Shown in pieces: positions 1-7,317 of a DNA stretch of 64,000 bases (position 1 is its first letter; every line of letters begins with the position of its first letter). The notes under the pieces were generated by a model. The model saw nothing but the letters and a program-made list of their open reading frames with translations, was not told where the DNA came from and made no database searches. Source of the DNA: Cupriavidus alkaliphilus. Lineage in GTDB: Bacteria; Pseudomonadota; Gammaproteobacteria; Burkholderiales; Burkholderiaceae. Position numbers and translations under genes: made by a program. The stretch covers positions 613,762 to 677,761 of the forward strand of contig NZ_FMAD01000002.1 of NCBI RefSeq assembly GCF_900094595.1. Reading direction: 5' to 3'.

Positions 1-401
1 CTGCCCTGGCTCATGTTCTCGCTGGTCAGGATGGCGACGAACTCGGGATGGTCCAGGTAATACTGCCAGACGAAATCGATCAGCTGCGACAGCGCGCGCA
101 CGGGGTCGGCGGCATCGAGCTCATGCTCGAGCTGCTGCTCGGCCTGGTTGAGCTGCAGGTAGATGGTCTCCAGCACTTCGACGAACAGCTTCTCCTTGCT
201 GCCGAAGTAGTAGTAGATCATCCGGTCGTAGGTCTTGGCCAGCGACGAGATGCGTTCGATGCGGCCGCCGTCGTAGCCGCGCTGGGCGAAGACCTTGATG
301 GCAGCCTTGAGGATGCGCTCGCGGCTGTCCTGCGCCTGCCTGGCCCGGGTGCCGGCTGCCGCCCGCCGGGTGGCGGGCGCGGCCGCAGTCTTGGTGGTCA
401 T
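1..401 (-). CDS. TetR/AcrR family transcriptional regulator (C-terminus cut by window edge)
   Basis: About 133 codons are visible, from an ATG at 401 running off the left edge. A basic, Ala-rich N-terminal tail of about 25 residues is followed by a typical TetR helix-turn-helix: ILKAAIKVFAQRGYDGGRI, then a recognition region with YYYFGSKEKLF, the family hallmark. The ligand-binding domain is only partly present. It is divergent from the molybdopterin hydroxylase gene at 516, with a 114-bp gap holding a tandem 12-bp repeat, so local repression of itself and of that gene is likely. The ligand cannot be inferred. The family call is sure; the target is inference. Confidence 0.9.
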   Translation of the reverse strand, partial: MTTKTAAAPATRRAAAGTRARQAQDSRERILKAAIKVFAQRGYDGGRIERISSLAKTYDRMIYYYFGSKEKLFVEVLETIYLQLNQAEQQLEHELDAADPVRALSQLIDFVWQYYLDHPEFVAILTSENMSQG

Positions 402-458
402 GGTGGGAGGTTCTGCTGTGTGCCTGTTGGCGCAGTATAACGGTGGCCGGATTTGGCT

Positions 459-482
459 CGATCGGTGGCCCGATCGGTGGCC
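459..482. promoter_or_regulatory. Tandem 12-bp repeat, candidate TetR operator
   Basis: Two perfect head-to-tail copies of CGATCGGTGGCC lie at 459-470 and 471-482, between the divergent TetR and molybdopterin hydroxylase genes. Each copy holds the palindromic core CGATCG. A TATAAC-like box at 436-441 (plus strand) and its reverse-strand reading TATACT (434-439) lie just to the left. The position suits an operator for the adjacent TetR protein; binding is inferred. Confidence 0.45.
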
Positions 483-515
483 TGCTCGGCTAGCAGTGAC
501 GGAGAGAATGAAACG

Positions 516-2795
516 ATGACGGCAACCCAGCTGCAACCCCCGGCACAGGCCGATGCCGCCACGCCGCGCGCGCTGCGGCTGGCGCTGCTGCAGGCCACCG
601 GCGTGCTGCTGGTGACGCGCGCCCCGCAGCCGGCCGCGCGCCCGGCGCCGGGCCAGCCCGGCGCGGCGTCGGACTATGTGCCGGCGCTGCCGGACCTGTT
701 TATCGCCGTGCGCGACAGCGGCGAGGTGCTCGCCTTCAACGGCCACGTCGACCTCGGCACCGGCATCCGCACCGCGCTGGCGCAGATCGTCGCCGAAGAA
801 CTCGATGTGCCGCTCGAGCACGTGCGCATGGTGCTGGGCCATACCGAGGCCACGCCCAACCAGGGCCCGACCATCGCCAGCGCCTCGATCCAGATCTCGG
901 CGCTGCCGCTGCGCCGCGCCGCCGCGCAGGCGCGCGCGTGGCTGCAGGCGCGCGCGGCACGGCGGCTGGGCGTGGACGCCGACAGGCTGGAAGCGGCAGA
1001 CGGCGTATTGCGCGTGCCCGGCACGCAGCTCAGCATCGCTTACGCGGCGCTGGTTGCCGGCGAGCACGTTGAGCTGCCGCTGGCCGAAGACGTGCCGACC
1101 AAGCCCGTCGACGCCTACCGCATCGTCGGCCGCGCGGCGCCACGCGTCGATATCCCCGACAAGGCGCGCGGGGCGCTGACCTTTGTCCACGACGTGCGCG
1201 TGCCCGGCATGCTGCACGGCCGCGTGGTGCGCCCGCCGTATGCCGGGCGCGACAGCGGCGCCTTCGTCGGCAGCAGCCTGCTGGCCGTCGACCGCGACTC
1301 GGTGCGCGACGTGCCCGGCCTGGTCGAGGTGGTGGTGCAGGGCGACTTCGTCGGCGTGGTCGCCGAGCGCGAGGAATATGCGGTGCTGGCCGCGCGCCGG
1401 CTGCGCGTGCGCTGGAAGCCGGTGCCGCCGTTGCCCGCGCTGGACGATCCGGAGCCGGCGCTGCGCGCCAACCCGGCCACGCGGCGCGAACTGCTGAGCG
1501 AGGGCGAGCTGCCCGCCGGCGGCGCCGGCACGGTACTGCAGCGTCGCTACGTGTGGCCGTACCAGATGCACGGCTCCATCGGCCCGTCCTGCGCCGTGGC
1601 CGACTGGCACGAAGAGGGCCTGACGGTATGGTCCGGCACGCAGAACCCGCACATGCTGCGCATCGACCTGTCCCGGCTGTGCGGGCTGGGCGAAGACCGC
1701 ATCGAGATCGTGCGCATGGAGGCCGCCGGCTGCTACGGCCGCAATTGCGCCGACGACGTCTGCGCCGACGCGGCGCTGCTGTCGCGCGCGGTGGGGCGGC
1801 CGGTGCGCGTGCAGCTGTCGCGCGAGCAGGAGCACTTGTGGGAGCCCAAGGGCGCGGCCCAGCTGATGGATGTCAGCGCCACGCTCGGCGCCGGCGGCGC
1901 GCTGCTCGGCTACGATTTCACCAGCCGCTATCCGTCCAACGACGCGCCCACGCTGGCGCTGGTGCTGACCGGTGCCGTCTCCAATGCCCCACGCATGCTG
2001 GAGATGGGCGACCGTACCGCGGTGCCGCCCTATGCCTATGCCGCACGCCGTATCGGCTGCGACGACACGCCGGCGATCGTGCGCGCGTCGTGGCTGCGCG
2101 GCGTGTCGGCGCTGCCCAATGCATTCGCGCATGAGTGCGTGATCGACGAGCTGGCGCTGGCGGCGGGCGCCGACCCGGTCGATTTCCGCCTGCGGCACCT
2201 GCCTGACGAACGCGCCGCGGATTTGCTGCGGGCCGTCGCCGACGCGGCCGGCTGGCAGCGCGGCGCGGGCGGATCGCGCGGCGAGCCGGATGCCGACGGG
2301 CGGCTGCGCGGACGGGGCGTGGCCTACGCGCGCTATATCCACAGCCGCTTTCCCGGATTCGGCGCGGCCTGGGCCGCCTGGGTGGTGGACCTGACCGTGG
2401 ACGCGGGCACGGGCCGCATCACCATCGACAAGGTGGTGGTGGGGCAGGACACCGGCATGGTTGTCAATCCCGACGGCGTGCGCCACCAGGTCCACGGCAA
2501 TGTGGTGCAGACCCTCAGCCGCGTGCTGAAGGAGCAGGTCCGCTTCGATGCCGACGGTGTCGCCAGCCGCGAATGGGGCAGCTATCCGCTGCTGACCTTC
2601 CCGGAAATCCCGCCGATCGACGTGGTGCTGATGCCGCGCCAGTCAGAGCCGCCACTGGGCGCGGGCGAATCGGCCTCGCTGCCGGGCGCGCCGGCGATTG
2701 CCAATGCCTTGTTCGATGCGCTGGGGGTGCGCCTGCGCCGCCCGCCGTTCGTGCCGGAGACGGTGCTGGCGGCGATGGCGTCAGGGAACGTCTGA
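516..2795 (+). CDS. Molybdopterin-binding large subunit of a xanthine dehydrogenase/isoquinoline or nicotinate hydroxylase family enzyme
   Basis: 759 residues. The protein resembles the IorB/NicB-type molybdenum hydroxylase large subunit, which inserts water-derived oxygen into N-heterocycles or aldehydes. Visible marks are GHVDLGTGIRTALAQI near residue 75, TPNQGPT near 113, GTQNPH near 375 and the C-terminal GAGESASLPGAPAIAN, whose Glu matches the catalytic GxGE glutamate. ATG 516 follows GGAGAG at 501-506; longer in-frame starts reach into the upstream repeat and are less likely. There is no [2Fe-2S] or FAD subunit on either side and no heme-binding CxxCH, so the electron-transfer partner must be encoded elsewhere. 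No Tat signal is visible at the chosen start. Substrate unknown; the MarR gene downstream may be a regulator. Confidence 0.85.
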   Translation: MTATQLQPPAQADAATPRALRLALLQATGVLLVTRAPQPAARPAPGQPGAASDYVPALPDLFIAVRDSGEVLAFNGHVDLGTGIRTALAQIVAEELDVPLEHVRMVLGHTEATPNQGPTIASASIQISALPLRRAAAQARAWLQARAARRLGVDADRLEAADGVLRVPGTQLSIAYAALVAGEHVELPLAEDVPTKPVDAYRIVGRAAPRVDIPDKARGALTFVHDVRVPGMLHGRVVRPPYAGRDSGAFVGSSLLAVDRDSVRDVPGLVEVVVQGDFVGVVAEREEYAVLAARRLRVRWKPVPPLPALDDPEPALRANPATRRELLSEGELPAGGAGTVLQRRYVWPYQMHGSIGPSCAVADWHEEGLTVWSGTQNPHMLRIDLSRLCGLGEDRIEIVRMEAAGCYGRNCADDVCADAALLSRAVGRPVRVQLSREQEHLWEPKGAAQLMDVSATLGAGGALLGYDFTSRYPSNDAPTLALVLTGAVSNAPRMLEMGDRTAVPPYAYAARRIGCDDTPAIVRASWLRGVSALPNAFAHECVIDELALAAGADPVDFRLRHLPDERAADLLRAVADAAGWQRGAGGSRGEPDADGRLRGRGVAYARYIHSRFPGFGAAWAAWVVDLTVDAGTGRITIDKVVVGQDTGMVVNPDGVRHQVHGNVVQTLSRVLKEQVRFDADGVASREWGSYPLLTFPEIPPIDVVLMPRQSEPPLGAGESASLPGAPAIANALFDALGVRLRRPPFVPETVLAAMASGNV

Positions 2796-2804
2796 TTGTG
2801 TACG

Positions 2805-2828
2805 CCCTCTCCCGCTTGTGGGAGAGGG
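2805..2828. repeat. REP-like CT/GA hairpin between convergent genes
   Basis: A perfect 9-bp stem, CCCTCTCCC (2805-2813) with GGGAGAGGG (2820-2828), and a 6-nt loop. It lies between the converging stop codons of the hydroxylase and MarR genes. A close relative occurs at 7254-7276, and similar CCCTCTCCC-type hairpins are common intergenic repeats in Burkholderiales. It may act as a bidirectional transcription stop, though it has no T-tract. Confidence 0.6.
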
Positions 2829-2853
2829 GAGCAAACCCCCGGCATCTGCGGCG

Positions 2854-3330
2854 CTAGCCTCCGTTCCCCTCGTCGATCTCGCTCATCTTGCGCAGCAGGT
2901 AGGTCACCGCCACGCGCTCGGCCGGATTCAGGCTGCCGAAGGTCTGTTCCGAGATCTCCTTCGCGAACGGCACGGTCTCGTCGATCAGGGCCAGCCCGGC
3001 GGGCGTGACCGTCACCACCACCTTGCGCCGGTCGTTGGGATCATGCGAGACCGCGATCAGCTTGCGCGACTTGAGCCGGTCGATGATGCCGCGCACCGTG
3101 GCCTGGTCGATCGCGGTGGCGCGCACCACCTCGTTCATCGAACAAGGCTGCCGGTCGCGCACCGCGCACAGCACCACGAACTGCGCCGCGGTCAGCTGCG
3201 AATCGGGGATGGTCTGCTGGAAGATCGCCACATGGCGCTGGTAGGCGCGCCGCAGCAGGTGGCCCACCTGCTCGGTGAAGTCATAGTCGGCGGCGGGCTT
3301 GCCGGAAGGCGTGTCGGCGGGCTGGGGCAC
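2854..3330 (-). CDS. MarR family transcriptional regulator
   Basis: 158 residues, starting at GTG 3330 (no ATG lies near the N-terminus). The winged-helix domain is clear: LTAAQFVVLCAV leads into the recognition helix region IDQATVRGIIDRLKSRKLI, followed by the wing with DPNDRRKVVVTVT, the usual MarR signature with conserved Asp and Arg. The protein converges on the hydroxylase gene and diverges from the EamA exporter, so either may be its target. A TATACT box at 3362-3367 (minus strand) suits its own promoter. MarR proteins usually sense small aromatic ligands; the ligand here is unknown. Confidence 0.9.
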   Translation of the reverse strand: MPQPADTPSGKPAADYDFTEQVGHLLRRAYQRHVAIFQQTIPDSQLTAAQFVVLCAVRDRQPCSMNEVVRATAIDQATVRGIIDRLKSRKLIAVSHDPNDRRKVVVTVTPAGLALIDETVPFAKEISEQTFGSLNPAERVAVTYLLRKMSEIDEGNGG

Positions 3331-3497
3331 GAAGCAGGTGCGGTGGCTGGAGGTGACCCAGAGTATACCGAGGAAGGCCGCGGAACAGGGCGTGCGCGCG
3401 GCCGGGGCGGCGTCCGATGCCCTCGCGCCTTTTCGAATACAATCGTCGGGTCGTTTTGCGGGGCCGCCGTGCCGGCCCGCTTTCCCCGGTATTCTTC
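3331..3497. promoter_or_regulatory. Divergent promoter region, MarR gene and EamA exporter
   Basis: On the minus strand TATACT (3362-3367) fits a -10 box about 30 bp before the MarR start. On the plus strand TACAAT (3438-3443) fits a -10 box for the exporter. Neither has a good -35 hexamer. The TACAAT box lies downstream of the first possible exporter ATG (3417), which argues for a later start for that gene. Confidence 0.35.
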
Positions 3498-4424
3498 GTG
3501 CCCGCCTCCCAGAAGTCTCTCGCCGTGCCCGCCGCGCTGCCGTCGACGCAGCGCTCGGGCCTTGTCATCGCCGCGGTGGGCGCGGTGCTGTTCTCGGCCA
3601 AGGCGATCGTCGCCAAGCTGATGTACCGCTACAACGTCGATGCCGTGATGGTGATCACGCTGCGCATGCTGTTCGCGGTGCCACTGTTCATGGCGATCGG
3701 CTGGTGGCAGTCGCGCCGCCTGGCGCCGCTGTCGTGGGCGGACCGGGGCCGGGTGGTGTTTCTCGGCTTTATCGGCTACTACCTGTCCAGCTTCCTGGAC
3801 TTCATCGGCCTGCAGTACATCACCGCCGGACTGGAGCGGCTGATCCTGTTCCTGACGCCGTCGTTCGTGCTGCTGGCTACCGCGCTGCTGTTGCGCCGGC
3901 CGATCGGCAGGCACCAGTGGCTGTCGCTGCTGCTGGCCTATGCCGGCATCGTGCTGGTGTTCGCGCATGACCTCGATGTCAGCGGCAGCCAGGTGTGGCT
4001 GGGCGGCGCGCTGGTGCTGGGCAGCGCCATCACCTATGGTATCTACCTGATCCTGAGCGGTGAGCTGGTCCAGCGCATCGGCTCGCTGCGGCTGGTGGCG
4101 TATGCCATGTGCGTGTCGACCGCCTGCTGCGTGATCCAGTACCTGGTGCTGGGCCGGCCGCTGGCGGAGCTGGCGCAGCCGGCGCCGGTGATGTGGCTGT
4201 CGCTGGTCAACGCGGTGTTCTGCACCGTGCTGCCGGTGTCGCTGACCATGGTAGCGGTGTCGCGCATCGGTGCGCCGATGGCGTCGCAGGCCGGCATGAT
4301 CGGCCCGGTGTCGACGCTGCTGCTGGCCTTCTGGCTGCTGGGCGAGCCTGTCAGCGGCGTGCAGCTGGCCGGCAGCGCGCTGGTGATGGGCGGCATGTAC
4401 TTGCTGTCGGCAAGGAAAAGCTGA
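3498..4424 (+). CDS. EamA-family (DMT superfamily) inner-membrane transporter
   Basis: About 308 residues from GTG 3498. An in-frame ATG at 3417 gives 335 residues but lies upstream of the likely -10 box, and GTG 3525 is another option. Ten hydrophobic segments in two homologous EamA halves can be followed, beginning with SGLVIAAVGAVLFSAKAIV and ending with LAGSALVMGGMYLLSA. Members of this family export metabolites or amino acids across the inner membrane; the substrate cannot be read from sequence. It is divergent from MarR, a common arrangement for a regulated exporter. The next gene starts 54 bp downstream after a GC-rich hairpin (CCGGCCC at 4431-4437 with GGGCCGG at 4444-4450). Confidence 0.85.
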   Translation: MPASQKSLAVPAALPSTQRSGLVIAAVGAVLFSAKAIVAKLMYRYNVDAVMVITLRMLFAVPLFMAIGWWQSRRLAPLSWADRGRVVFLGFIGYYLSSFLDFIGLQYITAGLERLILFLTPSFVLLATALLLRRPIGRHQWLSLLLAYAGIVLVFAHDLDVSGSQVWLGGALVLGSAITYGIYLILSGELVQRIGSLRLVAYAMCVSTACCVIQYLVLGRPLAELAQPAPVMWLSLVNAVFCTVLPVSLTMVAVSRIGAPMASQAGMIGPVSTLLLAFWLLGEPVSGVQLAGSALVMGGMYLLSARKS

Positions 4425-4478
4425 TTCGGGCCGGCCCGGAGGCGGGCCGGTCACAGACAACAGACAAGGGAGAAACAC

Positions 4479-5267
4479 ATGGATCTGGGACTGCGCGGCA
4501 AGCATGCGCTGGTATGCGGCGCCAGCAAGGGCCTGGGCTTCGCCTGCGCCGATGCGCTGGCGGCCGAGGGCGTCGACGTGGTGATCGTGGCGCGCGGCGC
4601 CGAGGCGCTGGAAAAGGCCGCGGCCGACCTGCGCGCGCGCCATGGCCGCCGCGTGATCGCGGTGGCGACCGACATCACCACGCCCGAGGGCCGCAAGGCG
4701 GCGCTCGACGCCGCCGCCAAGCTCGGCGATCTCGACATCCTGGTCAACAACGCCGGCGGCCCGCCGCCGGGCAATTTCCGCGACTGGGAGCGCAGCGACT
4801 GGCTGGCAGCGCTCGACGCCAACATGCTGACCCCGATCGAGCTGATCAAGGCCACCGTCGACGGCATGATCGCGCGCAAGTGGGGCCGCATCATCAATAT
4901 CACCAGCGGCGCGGTCAAGGCGCCGATCGATGTGCTGGGGCTGTCCAACGGCGCGCGCTCCGGCCTGACCGGCTTCGTTGCCGGCGTCGCGCGCGAAGTG
5001 GCGCAGCACGGCGTCACCATCAACAACCTGCTGCCGGGCCCGTTCAATACCGACCGCCTGTTCAAGACCATGGAAGGCGGCGCGAAGAAGGCCGGCCTGA
5101 GCATCGAGGAAGTGGCGCAGCGCCGCGCCGCGGCCAACCCGTCGCGCCGCTTCGGCGAGCCGGCCGAGTTCGGCGCCACCTGCGCCTTCCTGTGCAGCCG
5201 CCATGCCGGCTACATCACCGGCCAGAACATCCTGCTCGACGGCGGCGCCTTCCCTGGCACGTTCTGA
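4479..5267 (+). CDS. Short-chain dehydrogenase/reductase with replaced catalytic Tyr/Lys
   Basis: 262 residues. The Rossmann NAD(P) motif GASKGLG (residues 14-20) and the structural NNAGG motif (about 90-94) are intact, and the catalytic-serine position is kept in INITSGAV. Where classical SDRs carry YxxxK the sequence reads SNGARSGLTGF, so Tyr appears replaced by Ser and Lys by Arg. The C-terminal GQNILLDGGAFPG is normal. The protein is full length, so this is a subfamily trait and not decay. It lies 54 bp before mgsA and is probably co-transcribed. Function is open: a reductase with a changed mechanism, or a nucleotide-binding protein without classical catalysis. Confidence 0.85.
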   Translation: MDLGLRGKHALVCGASKGLGFACADALAAEGVDVVIVARGAEALEKAAADLRARHGRRVIAVATDITTPEGRKAALDAAAKLGDLDILVNNAGGPPPGNFRDWERSDWLAALDANMLTPIELIKATVDGMIARKWGRIINITSGAVKAPIDVLGLSNGARSGLTGFVAGVAREVAQHGVTINNLLPGPFNTDRLFKTMEGGAKKAGLSIEEVAQRRAAANPSRRFGEPAEFGATCAFLCSRHAGYITGQNILLDGGAFPGTF

Positions 5268-5321
5268 TCCGCAGTGTCCTGACGTTACCCGTACCCCGCA
5301 AGAGGAAGAAAGGAAGCCCTG

Positions 5322-5729
5322 ATGACCCGGCCCCCTGTGCCCCGTATAGCGCTGATCGCCCATGACCACAAGAAGGACGACATCGTCGCCTTCGCCGCGC
5401 GCCATCGCGCCTTTCTGTCGCAGTGCGAACTGCTTGCCACCGGTACCACCGGCGGGCGCCTGATCGACGAAGTCGGGCTCGACGTTATGCGCATGCTGTC
5501 GGGCCCGTGGGGCGGCGACCTGCAGATCGGCGCGCAGCTGGCCGAAGGGCGCGTCAGCGCGGTGGTGTTCCTGCGCGACCCGATGACGCCGCAGCCGCAC
5601 GAACCCGATATCAACGCGCTGGTGCGCGCCTGCGACGTGCACAACGTGCCGTGCGCGACCAACGTGGCCAGCGCCGAGTTGCTGCTGGCAGGGCTTGCGC
5701 GCGAGAACGGCGCGGCGCAGGCCGGCTGA
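5322..5729 (+). CDS. mgsA: Methylglyoxal synthase
   Basis: 135 residues, near the usual length of about 150. The enzyme converts dihydroxyacetone phosphate to methylglyoxal and phosphate, a bypass that relieves phosphosugar stress. The family signatures are all present: [11 protein letters not shown] at the N-terminus, the phosphate-binding [18 protein letters not shown] with the catalytic Asp, and [15 protein letters not shown] near residue 85-100. A GAGGAA ribosome site precedes ATG 5322. It sits between an SDR and a quinone oxidoreductase on the same strand, with short gaps that suggest one transcript. The assignment is firm. Confidence 0.95.
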   Translation: MTRPPVPRIALIAHDHKKDDIVAFAARHRAFLSQCELLATGTTGGRLIDEVGLDVMRMLSGPWGGDLQIGAQLAEGRVSAVVFLRDPMTPQPHEPDINALVRACDVHNVPCATNVASAELLLAGLARENGAAQAG

Positions 5730-5779
5730 AATTCCCCGCATTCCCGATCGATGCCTCACCAAAACAAGGAGCGACGCAG

Positions 5780-6757
5780 ATGAGCAAAGCCATCCGGATC
5801 GAGCAGACCGGCGGTCCCGAAGTCATGCAGTGGGTCGATGTACAGGTGGGCGAACCCGGCCCCGGCGAAGTGCGCGTGCGCCACGAGGCGGTGGGCCTGA
5901 ACTATATCGATGTCTATTTCCGCACCGGGCTGTACAAGCAGCCGCTGCCTGGCGGGCTGGGCATGGAAGGCGCCGGCGTGGTCGAGGCGGTGGGCGAGGG
6001 CGTGCGCCACGTTGCCGTGGGCGACCGCGTGGCCTACGCCGGCCGTCCTACCGGCGCCTATGCGCAGGTGCGGGTAATGCCGGCCGATATCGTGGTGCGG
6101 CTGCCCGATGCGATCCCGTTCGACACCGCCGCAGCGATGATGCTGCAGGGGCTGACGGCGCAGTACCTGATCCGCGACAGCTACAAGGTGCAGCCGGGCG
6201 ACACCGTGCTGCTGCACGCGGCCGCGGGCGGCGTCGGGCTGATCGCGTGCCAGTGGCTGAAGGCGCTGGGCGTGACCGTGATCGGCACCGTCGGCAGCGA
6301 CGAGAAGGCCGAACTGGCGCGCGCCAACGGCTGCGCCCACACCATCGTCTATACGCGCGAGTCGTTCGTGGAGCGGGTCAGGGAGATCACCAACGGCAAG
6401 GGCGTGCCGGCGGTCTATGACTCGATCGGCGCGGATACTTTCCGCGGCTCGCTCGACTGCCTGGCGCCGCGCGGCACCATGGTCAGCTTCGGCAACGCTT
6501 CGGGTCCGGTGCCCCCGTTCGACCTGTCGGTGCTGGGCAACAAGGGCTCGCTGCGGCTGACGCGGCCGACGCTGATGACCTACGTGGTGCACCGCGAACT
6601 GCTCGAGCCGATGGTGGCCGACCTGTTCGACGCCGTCACCACCGGCAAGGTCAAGGTCGATATCCGCCAGCGCTACGCGCTGTCCGAAGTGGCGCAGGCG
6701 CACCGCGACCTGGAAGCGCGCAAGACCACCGGCTCGACCATCCTGCTGCCGCACTGA
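5780..6757 (+). CDS. NADPH:quinone oxidoreductase (zeta-crystallin type)
   Basis: 325 residues of the zinc-free medium-chain dehydrogenase family. The GroES-like N-terminal domain holds NYIDVYFRTGLYKQPLPGGLG and GMEGAGVVEAVG; the Rossmann half holds the NADPH motif HAAAGGVG near residue 150. No catalytic-zinc Cys/His set is seen, as expected for QOR. It probably reduces quinones or reactive carbonyls with NADPH. AAGGAG at 5765-5770 sets ATG 5780. A strong intrinsic terminator follows the stop, so it is the last gene of the SDR-mgsA-qor run. A role in dealing with methylglyoxal is an inference from context. Confidence 0.9.
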   Translation: MSKAIRIEQTGGPEVMQWVDVQVGEPGPGEVRVRHEAVGLNYIDVYFRTGLYKQPLPGGLGMEGAGVVEAVGEGVRHVAVGDRVAYAGRPTGAYAQVRVMPADIVVRLPDAIPFDTAAAMMLQGLTAQYLIRDSYKVQPGDTVLLHAAAGGVGLIACQWLKALGVTVIGTVGSDEKAELARANGCAHTIVYTRESFVERVREITNGKGVPAVYDSIGADTFRGSLDCLAPRGTMVSFGNASGPVPPFDLSVLGNKGSLRLTRPTLMTYVVHRELLEPMVADLFDAVTTGKVKVDIRQRYALSEVAQAHRDLEARKTTGSTILLPH

Positions 6758-6780
6758 AAGCGGTTTTGCGCGGGCATGAA

Positions 6781-6817
6781 AAATCCCCGGGGCACCGAGT
6801 GTCCCGGGGATTTTTTT
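6781..6817 (+). terminator. Rho-independent terminator after quinone oxidoreductase
   Basis: Perfect 11-bp stem AAATCCCCGGG (6781-6791) with CCCGGGGATTT (6803-6813), followed by a run of T to 6817. It ends the plus-strand operon and, read backwards, may also stop the YkvA transcript. Confidence 0.92.
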
Positions 6818-6827
6818 GTTGGCGGCT

Positions 6828-7121
6828 TCAGTGCGGCCGGACCGTGGTAGCGGTGGCGCGCGCCTGCGCCTGGCGCAGGATATGCGGCGGCAGGCGCTTG
6901 AGGATCAGGTGCACCGCGAGCGGGATCAGCACCACGTCATCGACCAGCCCCAGGCCCGCAACCACGTCAGGCACCAGGTCGATCGGCGAGATCGCGTAGA
7001 ACAGCAGGCCGATGGCGGCGGGCTTGAGCCACGCCGGCGCGTCCGGATGACGCAGCGCGTACCAGAACAGGCGGCCGTCGCGGCGAACCAGCGTCCACAG
7101 GGCCGAAAAACGCTTCAACAT
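6828..7121 (-). CDS. YkvA/DUF1232 family small membrane protein
   Basis: 97 residues. The DUF1232 core is plain: hydrophobic AAIGLLFYAISPIDLVPD, in which the SPIDLxPD motif is the family signature, followed by LGLVDDVVLIPLAVHLI. One or two membrane segments are likely. Function of the family is unknown. It stands alone, facing the terminator of the quinone oxidoreductase operon. A GGAGG ribosome site lies just upstream of its ATG at 7121. Confidence 0.88.
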   Translation of the reverse strand: MLKRFSALWTLVRRDGRLFWYALRHPDAPAWLKPAAIGLLFYAISPIDLVPDVVAGLGLVDDVVLIPLAVHLILKRLPPHILRQAQARATATTVRPH

Positions 7122-7253
7122 GAGAGGCCTCCTTCACATGGCGGGCGCCTGAGACTGGCGCATACGCAGAGAGGTTGGGCCGGTGTGGCGGGCTTCAAGT
7201 TCCGCGGGTGCGCGGAGATGCCTTGGAGGCTGCCCCCGCTGCGGTTTTGCTCT

Positions 7254-7276
7254 CCTCTCCCCATGAAGGGGAGAGG
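7254..7276. repeat. REP-like CT/GA hairpin
   Basis: Nine-bp stem CCTCTCCCC (7254-7262) with GGGGAGAGG (7268-7276) and a 5-nt loop, in the 196-bp gap between the BMP lipoprotein stop and the YkvA start. It resembles the hairpin at 2805-2828. It may help stop the ABC operon transcript, although no T-tract follows. Nothing else was seen in this gap. Confidence 0.55.
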
Positions 7277-7317
7277 GAGCAGAGGGCCCGGACAAGCTCG
7301 GGCGGCGATGGCGCGGT

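Noticed and set aside
4431..4450. GC hairpin between EamA and SDR genes as a terminator
   Set aside because: Seven-bp stem with no T-tract, just before the SDR ribosome site; could be chance in GC-rich DNA.
3192..5762. 856-codon open frame on the minus strand
   Set aside because: Opposite the EamA, SDR and mgsA genes; low-complexity product with no domain.
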